NCBI GenBank assembly: GCA_012184525.1
Contig: WOFQ01000024.1
Location: 457,211-521,210, forward strand
DNA from: Xenoacremonium recifei
Taxonomy: Eukaryota; Ascomycota; Sordariomycetes; Hypocreales; Nectriaceae
Direction: 5' to 3'
Length of the DNA: 64,000 nt
The notes under the pieces were generated by a model. The model was not told the origin of the DNA. It was given only the letters and a program-made list of their open reading frames with translations, and ran no database searches. The position numbers were made by a program, and so were the translations under genes. The number at the start of each line of letters is the position of its first letter. Positions within the stretch are counted from its first letter, which is position 1. Positions 33,411 through 44,818 of the stretch are shown here, piece by piece.

Positions 33411-34231
33411 ACCATAAAAACCGGCATTGACTTTATATACCCACCCATACTTCCGCGCATACATACGCCTGCGGACTTTGTGTGTACATGATTTCAGCAT
33501 TAGCCAGCTTACGATGTCACGCCGTTTACGATTATTTTCTTCTTTGAGGTTCTCTTCAAGCATCGCCATGTCCACGGGGGAGAAGTGGAAGGCTGGATAC
33601 CAGACGAGTGGAAGCAATTGCGAGCAGGTATTTGGCCATTTTTGGAGCGAATGCGGTCTTTTCTCTGTTTTCTGCTTGGTATACCCCCTCGTCGTATTTC
33701 AAAAACTCGGAGGTTGTCTCAGGGTGTCTGCGATTTCGTTCCCGTTTATCCTGCATAGAGCCCTTTGAGGGGCTGTCAGCATGCTCGTCTTTTGTTTTTG
33801 CAAGCTATGGTGTGCCGGAAGCGAGAGAGAAAGGAGGAGAGGCCATATATCTATGATAGAGGGACTGGGAGAGGAGAAGTGGTGGTTGATGAAAGAGCTT
33901 CGGCAGCAGCAAGGAGGTTTGCTTCTCTGGCAGAATTGGAGGCAAGAAGGAGTGATTGAACATGTCAGTATCTGACAAAGATGTGTCTGCATAAGAGGCC
34001 TAATGAGTAGTTCGAATCAGGACTGGAGAGATTATGAGAGACGGGAGGTTTGCAAATGAAAAGGGCGCTTTGGAAGCTTGTCTGTTTGACCCCTGAAATC
34101 AACATCGCCAACTTGTGCGCAGTGTCTGAAGTGTTTGAACTGTGGTCTGTTCGTGCCGGCTAATCGCTACAAATTATATCTATCATATTGCCCTGTGCTT
34201 TTCATAAACCCATTACATTTCCAGCATATCT
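33411..34231. other. Convergent 3' region (RhoGAP / catalase)
   Basis: 821 bp between convergent stops. Several short frames of 60-110 codons overlap on both strands, and none has recognisable similarity. Probably two long 3' UTRs. No gene called. Confidence 0.5.
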
Positions 34232-35826
34232 CTACGAAGAAGCAGCCGCCTCCGTCTTCTCCTTAATCGTAGCACCCAGCTTCGCATCCACCCTTGAGAA
34301 CATGGCATACGTCCGCTCCCGCGTGTCCTTCTTCGCACCGCTGAGATGACCAGACACATTCCCAACAAAGTTATCCTGCTGCCCAGGTGTACGGCCCAGC
34401 ACATCCCACAGCCCCTTAGCCTGCACGAAGTCCTCATCGGTGACCTCGCCGAACAGCGCATGCGTGGCTCGACCAGCCCAGACCTCGTGAGTGTTTGCCG
34501 GCACCGCGTGCGCAGCGTAGGTCAGGGGGCGGTACGAGGACGGGTAGTTGGGATTCGCGCCGCCGTTGCCGTTGACGGCCATGGCCCCGTCCCGCTGGAA
34601 CGGGTTGAAGGCGTGCAGCGGTGTGTTCACGGGGATCTGCTGGTAGTTGACGCCCAGGCGGTGGCGGTGCGTGTCGGGGTAGGAGAAGAGGCGGGCTTGG
34701 AGGACGGGGTCGACGGAGGGCTCGATGCCGGGAACGAGATGCGACGGCGAGAAGGCAGCCTGCTCCATCTCGGCGAAGTAGTTGTCGACGTTGCGGTTGA
34801 GTGTCATCTTGCCAAATGGCCGCAGGGGCACCTCCTTCTGCGGCCACACCTTGGTCAAGTCGAAGATGTTCCAGCGGAATTTCTCAGCCTGCTCAGGGGT
34901 GAGCACCTGGACATACACGGTCCAGCTGGGATGCTCGCCGCGCTCAATAGCCTCGAACAGGTCCTGCGTGGCCCAATCGGGGTTCTCCGACGCCATCTTG
35001 CCGGCCTCGGCGTCGGTGAAGGTCTTGCTGCCCTGGTCGGTCTTGAAGTGCACCTGCGTATACACGAACGATCCGTCAGGCTTGGTCCACTTGTGGGTGT
35101 GGCCAGAGTAGCCGTTCATGTGGCGGTAGGAGTACGGCGTGCCTCGGTCGGAGAAGAGGTGCATGACCTGGTGGATGGCCTCCTGGTGCGTGGAGAGGTA
35201 GTCCCAGAACATGGTGGCGTCCTTGAGGTTGGTTTGTGGGTTGCGCTTTTGCGTGTGGATGAAGAGCGGAAACTTGACGGGGTCGCGGAGGAAGAAGACG
35301 GGCGTGTTGTTGTAGACGAAGTCGAGGTTTCCTGGGAGTGTCAGATGCAGTTATCACGGCGATTCAGGGGTCATACCCTCTTCGGTGTAGAACTTGATGG
35401 CGAAGCCTCGAGGGTCTCGTGCAGTGTCTGGAGAGCCCTTCTCGCCACCAACCGTGGAGAAACGGGCCACACACTTGGTCTTCTTGCCCACGGCGTTGAG
35501 CCAGTCCATCGAGGTGAGGTCGCTGACATCGTGCGTGACCTCGAACTCGCCGTATGCGCCAGCACCCTTGGCATGGACGACACGCTCGGGGATTCGCTCG
35601 CCTATATTTACAATTAGTGAGTGAGCGATTCTCATGAGATGAAGGGACTCATACGGTCAAAGTGAGCCAGCTGGTCGATTAGGTGAAAGTCCTGGAGCAG
35701 CAGAGGGCCCATCTGCCCGGTTCGCTGCCAGCCCTCGGGGTTGTTGATGGGGGCGCCATTGGAGGTCGTGTAGATGGGCGCCTCATTGTAGCGGTACGAG
35801 GGGAAAGCCTTGTCGTCAGCGACCAT
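34232..35826 (-). CDS. Catalase (small-subunit, monofunctional haem catalase)
   Basis: Haem catalase decomposing hydrogen peroxide. Minus-strand exons 35826-35655, 35601-35377 and 35331-34232 give 498 aa, the short-subunit class. The active-site His67 lies in RVVHAKGAGAYGEFEVTHD. The RFSTVGGEKGSPDTARDPRGFAIKFY segment spans exon 2, NLDFVYNNTPVFFLRDPVKFP follows the second splice, and the proximal haem-ligand Tyr is in RLFSYPDTHRHRLG. The N-terminus has no signal peptide, so the enzyme is intracellular. The C-terminus ends AAASS and lacks a classical SKL peroxisomal signal, and I found no alternative splice or readthrough giving one. Introns are 53 and 45 nt. Gene name is left open because fungal catalase nomenclature differs between species. 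Confidence 0.95.
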
Positions 35827-37452
35827 GTTGACGGCTTTGTGTGTTTTGTGACTGTGAGGTAGAGGTTGAGGGTAAGTCCCAGCTGGTGTAAGTGACGTCT
35901 GACGCCAGACAAATGAGGAGTGCTTGAGATTGAGGTAAAGCACTTAGGTATCGTATGACAGGACTCCCCAATCTCTCAATTGACTTCACAGAAAACAATA
36001 AAGGAGCCTGAACAATGGTCCAAGTGGACAGTAGCCGGGGCTCTCGCAGTATCTATACCTCGCATTAGCTGGTAGCTCTCCGTATCTGCATCCGCCCCGT
36101 ACAGTGCAAACGGAAACGGACGTCACAGCAGCAGCTCCCGAATCCGAATCGGCGTTCCTGACGGCGGTGGAGTGCGAGGCCAATCACGGCGCGGCTATTA
36201 GGCAGACCAGAGCTTCCAGGCCCAGCTATTTCCGAACTCATGATCTTTGCCTTGCGGAATTCCAAATATCTGACAAGTGGAGGGGAGAGGTGGATTCTGG
36301 CTTCATGGCTGGGCCAAAGCGGCAGTACCAAGCGAGAGAGGGCCTGGCACAGTGCTCGCCGAGTCTAGCCAACAATGGGTGCAGAACTTCACGTCGTGCT
36401 TCTCTTCTAGTACAGATCTATATCAAAAGCTGCCCGTTGTGCATGCTTCTTAGTGCACCTAATTGATGTTGTGCCAGGCTTAGACGAGCTTCTACAGAGC
36501 TCCCAATCCTCTACCAATGTGCCCAAACTTCCAACTACTCTGACGTCGTCCCGTTCTCATCGCGGAAACTAACCAAATAGTTTTGACCACGGTTCTTAGC
36601 TTAGCGTCCCGTCATTGCTTCTCCGGCGTCATCGCACAGTGTCCCAGTAGTGACATCTACTGTCATCGTGAGAACGCCGATGTTGGTAAGCTGCTCCAGG
36701 GAACGACATCAGTCATCGACGTCACCGCTCGTACCATGGTTTGGTCTCTATTCAAAGCTGAACCCTTCGGACCGACCAGAATTAATAAGACAATGTCACC
36801 CAAACACCTAAACATCTTTTACATGTCAGGTATTTGAATTCTTCCAAATTCCAAATTCTCTTGCTCCAAATACACTTGTTTCTCTCAAAAGTACAGTGCT
36901 CGCGTTTTTGCCGCATCCGGAAATTCGGAACGGATTACCTAATTCACCTACAATTCCAACCTCTAACTCAACCTCAAGCAAGGCACCGCGAAGACAACTA
37001 TTCCAAGCGTGTTAAAGGTGGTTGGTGGTTTTTCAACTTACCACTAGGACTGCTTGTGTGAAATATAACGAACTCTCAATGCTGTCATCACGTGTTCTCA
37101 CTACCAGGGACAGCAGGAAGCAGTAACTTCAAATATATCTTATCAAGAATCATACCCAGGGACCATCCCCCGGTATAGCATTATTATAAATCTTACTATC
37201 ATAGTCACCGCCGCTGCACCAGCGCCTCCGGTCCTTTGCTTGCAGAGCCAGAGCCCAAGCCCAAGCCCAAACGCGGTCACCCTCCCCGGCGCCGTGTCTT
37301 ATCAACTTCCCAACTCCCCGTCCCAGGACGCCGAGATCTGCTGTGTCTTTCATATACGCTGCCACCCAGGTGCGACGGAACCGTAAGGCGGTAGTGTCAT
37401 TCATTCGTCTGTTGTACAAGTGCAGTTCGAGGTAAAGAGGAAATGTTGCCGC
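35827..37452. other. 1.6 kb gap between catalase start and ARL1 stop
   Basis: No coding region supported. The part next to catalase should hold its promoter, with a CCAAT box listed separately. The part at 36500-37150 is AT-rich with short frames only. A CACGTG sits near 37089. The last 300 bp fit the ARL1 3' UTR. Confidence 0.5.
36180..36186. promoter_or_regulatory. CCAATCA box upstream of catalase
   Basis: A consensus CCAATCA lies about 355 bp upstream of the catalase start. The fungal CCAAT-binding complex responds to redox state and controls catalase genes in other ascomycetes. That link here is inference from position. Confidence 0.4.
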
Positions 37453-38233
37453 TTAGAGCTCCGTTTTGACGGTTTGCTAGGGACAGTCAGTTAGTCAGGC
37501 ATCCTCAACGCAACATTCGTGTCGTCACTCACCACGAGCCAGTCCATGCCCTCATTCACACCGCTGCCATCGACTGCAGAACAGGCCACAATACTCCAGT
37601 TCCGGTCGCGCAACTCGCCTAGGCGCAGTGCCTCTGAGATCTCGCCCGCGCCCTTGGCTTTGGGCTGATCCTGCTTGTTGGCAAAGACCAGCAGTGCCGC
37701 ATCCTTCAGCTCCTCCTCGTTGAGCATAGCCGCCAGCTCGTCCGATGCTGTCTGTAACCGCTCGATATCTGTTGAGTCGACGACGAAGATAACGGCCGCT
37801 GTGTTGGCGTAGTAGCACCGCCAGTAGGGTCGGATGCTGGTTTGGCCTCCCAGATCCTGGAGAGATGCGGCGTTAGCACTGACGGTTCCGATCCGTGACG
37901 GGACTGTACTCTGCGCGTACCCAAACATTGAAATTAAGATTCTGATAGGTGACGGATTCGACGTTGAATCCTATTGTTGGTATCGTCGTAACGACCTCGC
38001 CAACCTGTTCCCTCGCGTCAGCGTGTTCGTCATCCCCATGACCAGCAATAGCCTCGAACCTTTAGTCTGTAGAGAAGAGTCGTCTTTCCGGCATTGTCCT
38101 GCATCCCAACCATCATTAGTGTCTCGTGTCCGATCAAGCCGGCAAGACGTCATCGTACCAGGCCCAGGATCAAGATCCGAATCTCCTTCTTCGCCCATAG
38201 CAGGCCGGACAGCCATGAAATCTGCGCGCCCAT
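37453..38233 (-). CDS. ARL1: ADP-ribosylation factor-like GTPase Arl1
   Basis: Small GTPase of the ARF family; Arl1 recruits GRIP-domain golgins to the trans-Golgi. Minus-strand exons are 38233-38159, 38098-38060, 38004-37921, 37856-37533 and 37476-37453, giving 181 aa, the canonical ARF length. The myristoylation site is Gly2 (MGAQISWL). The P-loop GLDNAGKTT spans the first splice. Switch 1 is TTIPTIGFNVE, switch 2 is WDLGGQTSIRPYW (typical of Arl1), and the specificity motif is NKQD. Reading through the last intron would give a false C-terminus ending RMPD. Splicing to the 24 nt last exon gives WLVQTVKTEL, matching the family. Intron 2 has donor GTTCGA. Confidence 0.95.
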
Positions 38234-39274
38234 GGTTTCCGAGATCCTTGGACTCTCTCCCTCCTCTCCTGTAGCGTGTTCGGGATGGTATTAATAGGCG
38301 TGTTGTTAACGCAGCGTAACGTGTATGATGCTCTGATGGGCACGTTGGTTCGCGCTCTGCGCTTCGCCGGGTCGTCGCTGGAGGTTCCGCTTCAACGAGA
38401 AAAGGAAAGCCGGTCGTAAAAATATCGTAATAGTGTGCGCAAGGTCGCTGACTTATCGTCGCAAGTCTCGTGGCAAAGCTAGATGGCGGTTGAGTGCTGG
38501 ATATTCTCCCCCTTTCTGGGAACTCCGTTGTATTTGAAAGGACTCGAGCGGGCCCTGGAGGGACATGTTGCTCTTTGGGGCCTCCCGCTGGGTCTAGCCA
38601 TGACAGAAAAAGCCGGGCAATTAAATGGGAGCTTAGGCAATCATGCACCTTTTGGCCCTTCAACACATCAGAAGATTTTACGTGCAATATTGAGTTTGAA
38701 AACGGAAAATACTCTAAGGAATCTTCTTTGTTGGTTCACATCTCGATGTCCCTCTATCTAGCTATCAATACGAGGGCTTCCCATCGTCAAGAGGCATCGC
38801 GTCTTGAAGTGGATATGTCCGCATTTCTAATCTACCAGGTTGCGCAATTTGAGACGCATAACAAACAGAAAATAAGTTTTGAAACATGATTTCAATGATG
38901 GCTTCAATATAGATTTTTTTTAAACTACGATAACAACGATATTGGCCTTTGGTAACCTTCATCTCGGAAGCCAATGACACATGACTTGCACGATTCATGG
39001 CTCTCATCATGACGCTTTATTTTGTCGCCTGTCCCAAGCTTGCAAGCTGGGCGCGTGATGACCAACCTCAACGGGAGGACCCATTTTGGCCTGACTTTCG
39101 AGGCAACAACCCATACGCGCCACAATCGGCAAGCCACACCCACAAATCGAGCGCCCCTCTTCTCGCTAGGGCTTTCACGCCCTCTCCCGCCCTGCGGGCC
39201 AAAAATCCTTGACGTCTCAACTCCTCGAAAATCATCACCACCACTTCGACGACTCGACACGCAACGCCATCAAG
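38234..39274. promoter_or_regulatory. Divergent upstream region between ARL1 and eL39
   Basis: 1.0 kb between start codons. AT-rich at 38870-38935; pyrimidine-rich close to eL39 (39150-39270), as typical for ribosomal protein leaders. No coding region supported. The short frames overlap each other in antisense. Confidence 0.45.
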
Positions 39275-39636
39275 ATGCCGGTACGCCCACCCGCCCCCTG
39301 CAATTCGCACGTCGAACACCACGTATCGATGCGCAAATGCGTCGGAACCCACGCGACTCGAATTCAAGAAGCAGAATGCTGACGACGTGATGTAGAGCCA
39401 CAAGTCTTTCCGAACCAAGCAGAAGCTGGCCAAGGCCCAGAAGCAGAACCGCCCTGTCCCCCAGTGGATTCGTCTCCGAACTGGCAACACCATCCGGTGC
39501 GTCTCTCCCTCGATCGAGCAGCGAATACTCCCCCTCGAAGCCCGAATAACCACATCTCTCAAGACCCGAATACTGACAATACCACAGCTACAACGCCAAG
39601 CGGAGGCACTGGAGAAAGACCCGCCTCGGAATCTAA
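39275..39636 (+). CDS. RPL39: 60S ribosomal protein eL39
   Basis: Smallest 60S protein, lining the peptide exit tunnel. Exons are 39275-39280 (ATG CCG only), 39396-39496 and 39588-39636, giving exactly 51 aa, the universal length. Sequence features are MPSHKSFRTKQKLAKAQKQN, PVPQWIRLRTGN and RYNAKRRHWRKTRLGI. Introns are 115 and 91 nt, longer than most in this window, as often seen for fungal ribosomal protein genes. The gene is too short and too split to appear as an open frame, so it is easily missed. Confidence 0.97.
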
Positions 39637-40891
39637 GCATCCCACCCGAAAAGCAAAAAGAACGGACTGTTTTCGCGAGGCCTCTGCACCGGAACATCCC
39701 TCCCGACTTTTCTCTTTGGCAATGGTTCTCACGGTGTGAAAGGAATGGAGGAGAGGGAGGAGGACTGTCACGGCGTGTGCGGGGGACGGTGATCAGCGCG
39801 CGGTGGGAAGGGCATGGGTTGCCCGGTTTCTAGATTCTTGCTATTACTGCATGTCAAACGGTCGGTCATAGGGAACGGAATGCAAAGACTTTGATGCCTT
39901 CATGACTGCTGCTCGTGTGCTGTGGATGTGGGCTTGATCTCGATTGACAATGGAGGCTGTGACTTGGGTCTGATAACCTTTGCCATCGCTCAGCTTGGAA
40001 TATCTGGATGCGGTTTTATGAACGAGGGTGTCTCGTGCCCCTTCATGAGGCTGCCTGCGAAACCGCACCTCCAGAACAGCGATGATATGAATGCGGCGAC
40101 GGACATCAGGGTACTAACAACAGAGCAGATCGACCTCTGAAACCAACAATGGCCTTCGTAAATGTCATGAGACGCTCATGTTGACAGGCAAGGCCCTCTG
40201 GCTTCGACGGGCATCCTTATGGCTCCTGGATGCAGTATACCTCAGGAATAGTAACAAATCGACGAGGAAATCAATAGCCTCTTTTCGCTTTTAAGATTCC
40301 TTCGCCGTTGTACTATATGGCTATCGTACCAATGTTGTAATTTTAGAGGGTGCCTGCTCATGCTGAAGATAGGGACGAACATGCTTTAGCAGCTCTCCAA
40401 CAACTGAGACCGGGTCAAGGGCTTCTTGCAAGTTGATAGTTTTGTGGTTGACGAAGCGACTTTTCTCATGCCGCACGAAGTAAGGATACTAGGGCGATAT
40501 CGGTCACTTGTGGATAAATTTGGATAAAGATACTATTTTTGGGAGGGGTTTTTTGTTTATTTCTATTTCTCTTTTCTGGAAACAAAAGCATCATGCATAA
40601 ATCACGGTACTCATAATCCTATGATATGCAGCCGTCTCAAGCTGAAGCCACAACTACAACATCCGTTGCAAGATCAAGGGCACTGAAAGCTTGTTGGGCC
40701 GTATCTAGCTAGGAGAGCCGATAATGTCACAATTCGCAAACTGAGAGGCACGATGACCATTGTAATTGCGCTATCATCCCATATTATCCCAACGCCATTT
40801 GTTGTGACATCGCCAAGTGCGGTGTCTGAATTTCCCATTCAGCCGTAAAGAAGCCTGCCGGAGCGAGGCGATATTGAGGGAGAAGCTCCGC
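39637..40891. other. Convergent 3' region (eL39 / SKP1)
   Basis: 1.25 kb between convergent stops, AT-rich in the 40260-40620 part. No open frame over 75 codons and nothing recognisable. Probably 3' UTRs plus spacer. Confidence 0.5.
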
Positions 40892-41627
40892 TTAGCGGTC
40901 CTCAGCCCACTCGTTCTCACGGCGGATCTGCTCCTCCTCCTCGGGGGTGAAGTCATTCGTAATGTTGAACGTCTTACGAATCTCCTCAGGGGACTTGCCC
41001 TTGATCATGTTGGCCACGGTCTTGCAGCCGACATCAAGAAGGGGCTTGATGTCGAGGTAGTTGGATGCCTGTGATTCACATGTTAGCCGCTGACTCATGA
41101 CGTAGACGGGGATATTTCACGGTGAACGTACAAGAATAATCTCGAACAACATCTCCTGGTCGACCTGCATAAACTTCTGGTCCCACTCCTCGATGTCGGT
41201 CGTCTTCTTTCGGGCATCGGACTCGTCGTCCTGAGCCTGGGGAGGGTCGTTTCGGTGGTGCTCGCACCACTCGATAACCTTTCGTAGAACGGCCTCGTTC
41301 ACCTGTAGAGTCACACTATTAGCAAGAGACATCTTGTGTAGAGGGAGGGGGGTAGCCTCGTCGGGCTGCAGTGACGTACGTTGGGGATGGGGATGGGGTT
41401 GTCCTGGCGAATGCTGTCATCACCGATGTCGTCAAGCATGTTCTTGATGAGCATCGATCGCTCAGCAACGGCGCGGTCTAGAGAGAGAAGTTAGCAGCTG
41501 GTTCACGGAGGGGGGCTTGGGTCGCCGAAGACGGCTGCGGCTGCGGCTGAGAGAACGTACCAACTTCGATAGTAGCAGCGTCGTTGGAGGCAAGGTAGAT
41601 CTTGCCGGCGGGCACGACGTCGGACAT
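40892..41627 (-). CDS. SKP1: SCF ubiquitin ligase adaptor Skp1
   Basis: Links F-box proteins to cullin-1 in SCF E3 ligases and also serves at the kinetochore CBF3-type and V-ATPase RAVE complexes in yeast. Minus-strand exons are 41627-41561, 41477-41380, 41302-41132 and 41068-40892, giving 170 aa. The BTB/POZ half has KIYLASNDAATIEVDRAVAERS and NMLDDIGDD...PIPIPNVNEAVLRKVIEWCEHH. The F-box-binding C-terminus reads ASNYLDIKPLLDVGCKTVANMIKGKSPEEIRKTFNI, ending NEWAEDR. Splice phases 1, 0 and 0 are consistent. A 3.2 kb gap lies upstream. Confidence 0.97.
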
Positions 41628-44600
41628 CTTGACGGGTTGTTGAGATTCTTGATGAAGATGTTGAAACTTCTGGGACTGGTCAGGAAAAGGCTGCTCGAGA
41701 GGCGCAGGCAACAGCAGAGGATGAAGTGCAGCTGGCGATGATTGTTGAAGAGGGCAAGTTTCTGCGGGGGTTGGGCTGAGGCGCGGGGACCGCCCTAAAG
41801 CAAGCACCAAGCTCGAGTAGCACTTAGGCAGGCGGTACGTACCTCTGAGGTCGTGCAAGCTAAAGACGGAAAGCGCTGGTTGGCCTAAGATTGCCTTGGG
41901 CTGTAAGTAATTACGTATCTTGAATCAGGAAAGCCTTTCCGAGATCGAAAAAGGGCTCTCTGAAGGAGGGTGCTTTCTGCGTTTCGATTTGTGATTTGGT
42001 GCGGGAAGCGCGAGCTTTATACCTCTGATGAACCTTGAGAATCGATTTTGGAGTCGGATGAGGCCGCTCAAGGGCCTAGGGCAGGCTGAAGCTTAAGTAC
42101 CTTGTAGATTCTGTCGTGAGCGCTAGGGTGGGGATGCGGAGGGCTGGCTGTCTGCCTCGTGGCTCTTTCAGCTGGGTGAGTGTGTGCTGGACACGCGCGT
42201 GAATCAATGCACGAGCTGATGACGACTTCCTTTGTAGAAATTAAATTTCAGGCGGAGAATTTCTTGGTTTGGACTGCACAGAAGACTTGAATGGCAACAT
42301 GTTCAGTGCAAGCGGCGCGGGCAAGTTTGTTCTGGTTTGTCCAGGCTTGTCCTCGGCGATATCCTTTGTGTCCTACGAAGCAAGGCGCTAGCGGAACAGA
42401 AAGCGAATCACTGACGAGCAGGGCGCTTTCATCGTGGTCATCGAACATGATTAGGGCGCCTTCAGTGTGTCACGAGAACAGCGTGGCGGGCTTCTTGGAC
42501 CTTGATTGGAAATGCTCCGTACTCAGAAGCCAAAGGGTAGCAGCAGTTCATGAAAGATAGGGACAGCTGTTCTCTCATCAAGAAATCTCATCCAACAATC
42601 GCAAACCCCCGCAAGCTGCAATACGGCTGTGCCCTACAGCTCGATCCAAGTGCTTTGACGTGAACGTGCCCCGTCAGGTAGGCATCTCAATTCACGATGA
42701 TCAAATAGAGTGGAGTAGGAAAGCACTTGGACAAGGCTCGAGGTGGTATCGGAGACTTGTCTGAGGCACCAGCTGGCCGGTTCTCGGGCTAGGGGTTTCT
42801 ATAACTTACAGAGTAAACCGTCCTTGTTATTAGTCTCCTAACTTCAACATTGCCGAGGATCTCCGCCAGATCAATCCGGTTCTTTGTCAGCCAGGGGGTC
42901 TGCGGCCTGCCATTGTCTGTCCCGCGAAATCGGATCTAGAACCTTCGAAGATTAGTGCATTTTTGACGGTTTGTTGTTTGCTCCTTTTCAGCTTGCTGCC
43001 GTGGGCGAATTCAGGGGCAGCAAACGGAGAAAGGAGTGGAGGGGGCAGCATGAAATTTCACCCAAAATTAGGGCCCCTCTACCAACAATGCCTTTTCATC
43101 ACGACCGTACGAGGCAAATGAGGGCCATCACGAAGTGTCTTCCCATCCACGAGTCTCACCGAGAGGTTGACCGCCCGGAGCACTGCGCCAGTGCCACAAT
43201 ATGCACTGAGCCTAGCTATCCATGCCACCCGCGTTCTGCGAGGGACGCACACGTATTCGTATCACAGAGTGCTGCAATGAGAGACGCTGGACCGTGATTT
43301 GAAAGCATGTCTCAAGACGAATATGGTGACCTCCCTGATTCGGGCTTGTGTGGGGAGTCTCGGCCAGCTGTCATTTGTTGGGGGACTAGGATTCAATTGC
43401 AGGTGTTGGTGGCTGATCCGGGTCTGGAGATGGAATTCGATGTCCGGGGAGGTTTCATGAACGGGTGAGACACTGTCTTTGATAGGTTGAATGCGTCGAC
43501 ACGCAGAGACGATCTCGAAAACGAGCGAAGACGAGAGTCCTCCCCGATCGTAGCAGGGCATGGCATCGTCATCAATTGGGGCTCATCCGCGAGTTGGTGC
43601 CATGGAAAGGCGGTATATGGGCAAAAAGCATCCATGGTCCAATGGATCTCGACCGACATGGCCTCAGTTCACCATGATCAGACCAGACCAGGCGAAGGCG
43701 GTGGGAGGTGAGGGAGGAGAGGGGCCAGCACTGCTTCCAGTAGCAGTGGTTTCCAGATAGAGCATCGGGAAGGCTGTCGATGGCTTCCGAGCGCTAAGCG
43801 ACCGCCTCGAGGCGGTGGGCGAGGCCTGCAGCGAAATCGTGCGACTGGACGGGACGGGAGGCCTTGGGAGAATCGGGAGGGGGGAGGGGGCCAGTCGATC
43901 ACCGGCAACACGTGTTGTTGCATCCAGGTCCCAACGGCGGCGCGTCCGCGAACAGGTCGTCCTCGTGCATGGATCGTGTTAATGAACAACGGACGTCTTC
44001 ATAATTGCAAGATGAGCTGGAGGCCGGGCGGGCTCAGATCTTGGCCGGGAGCAGCCTAGCGACCGCGCCGTTTGGGACTCGCGAGGCAGGCCGTCTTGGT
44101 TGGGAGCTGGATGGGAGTGGAGGAGACTGAAAGCAGCCGCCGGGTCCAGGCACGGGAAGCTGGATGGAACCTGTGGAAGGGCGCTAGAGTGCCTTCCCCG
44201 GGGACGGCCCCAGCCAGGCCCAGCACGCTTTGCGCCCCGAGTGGCTGGCAGGCCCTGTTCGCTTCCGTCTCAGCGGGCTTCCAGCGCTGTGGTTAGGCGA
44301 GGCCAGTGGAGGAGACCAGCGCAGGCTGTTAGGGCCAAGACACGTTCCATGCCAGACTAACCCCGGCCCCTGCGCGTCAACTGTCTTGCCCCCTGTTTCT
44401 GCACACGGCAGCCGGCACTCTGGATCGGTCAGCCCCAAAAACCGACCCGCGCCCAGGTCACTCGTTCTTGACGGCACACCCTCCATTACAAGTAATTTAT
44501 CAACACCAGCGTTTTTCTTTGTTGTTGCCCTTCTGACCCGCTGACCCGGCTTCTCTTTCTGCTTCATTGCCTGGCTTTGCGCAGCGGTGGCTCTTCTCTT

Positions 44601-44818
44601 GACTTTCTCGGCCCGTGCCTCCTTCGTGCAGCGCTTGCTCTGATTTGGTGCCCTGGCGGTTGATCTCCAGCTTCACCTCCAGCTAAGGTACATAACATAG
44701 CTCCAAGCCTTTCTGTCTGCGCCGATGCAGACGACGCTGGGCTCCTCGACTTCCTCGCCCATGCTTGCGCCGTCAACGTCCTCCAGGTAGACCACACTGG
44801 AACTCGGATTCAACAACC
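41628..44818. other. 3.2 kb gene-poor region between SKP1 and SMP3
   Basis: The longest gap in the window. Small frames of 65-130 codons occur on both strands (for example 42971-43297, 43678-43989, 44072-44567), but they overlap in antisense, lack conserved motifs and do not splice into anything I recognise. Composition is ordinary, with no obvious transposon ends, terminal repeats or heavy AT bias of the RIP type. The right-hand 300 bp are CT-rich and probably the SMP3 leader. It may hold a non-coding RNA or a gene I cannot recognise. Confidence 0.45.

Noticed and set aside
34346..35617. A 423-codon plus-strand open frame
   Set aside because: Exact antisense of catalase exons and introns. 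The catalase model on the minus strand has intact motifs.
37453..37532. ARL1 with a divergent C-terminus ending RMPD
   Set aside because: This results from reading into the last intron, which has a GTGAGT donor and a CTAACTGAC branch site. Splicing gives the normal 181-residue protein.
43678..44567. Overlapping 70-130 codon frames as a hidden gene
   Set aside because: Frames on both strands overlap, are rich in Arg, Pro and Gly as expected from GC-rich non-coding DNA, and cannot be joined by good splice sites into anything recognisable.
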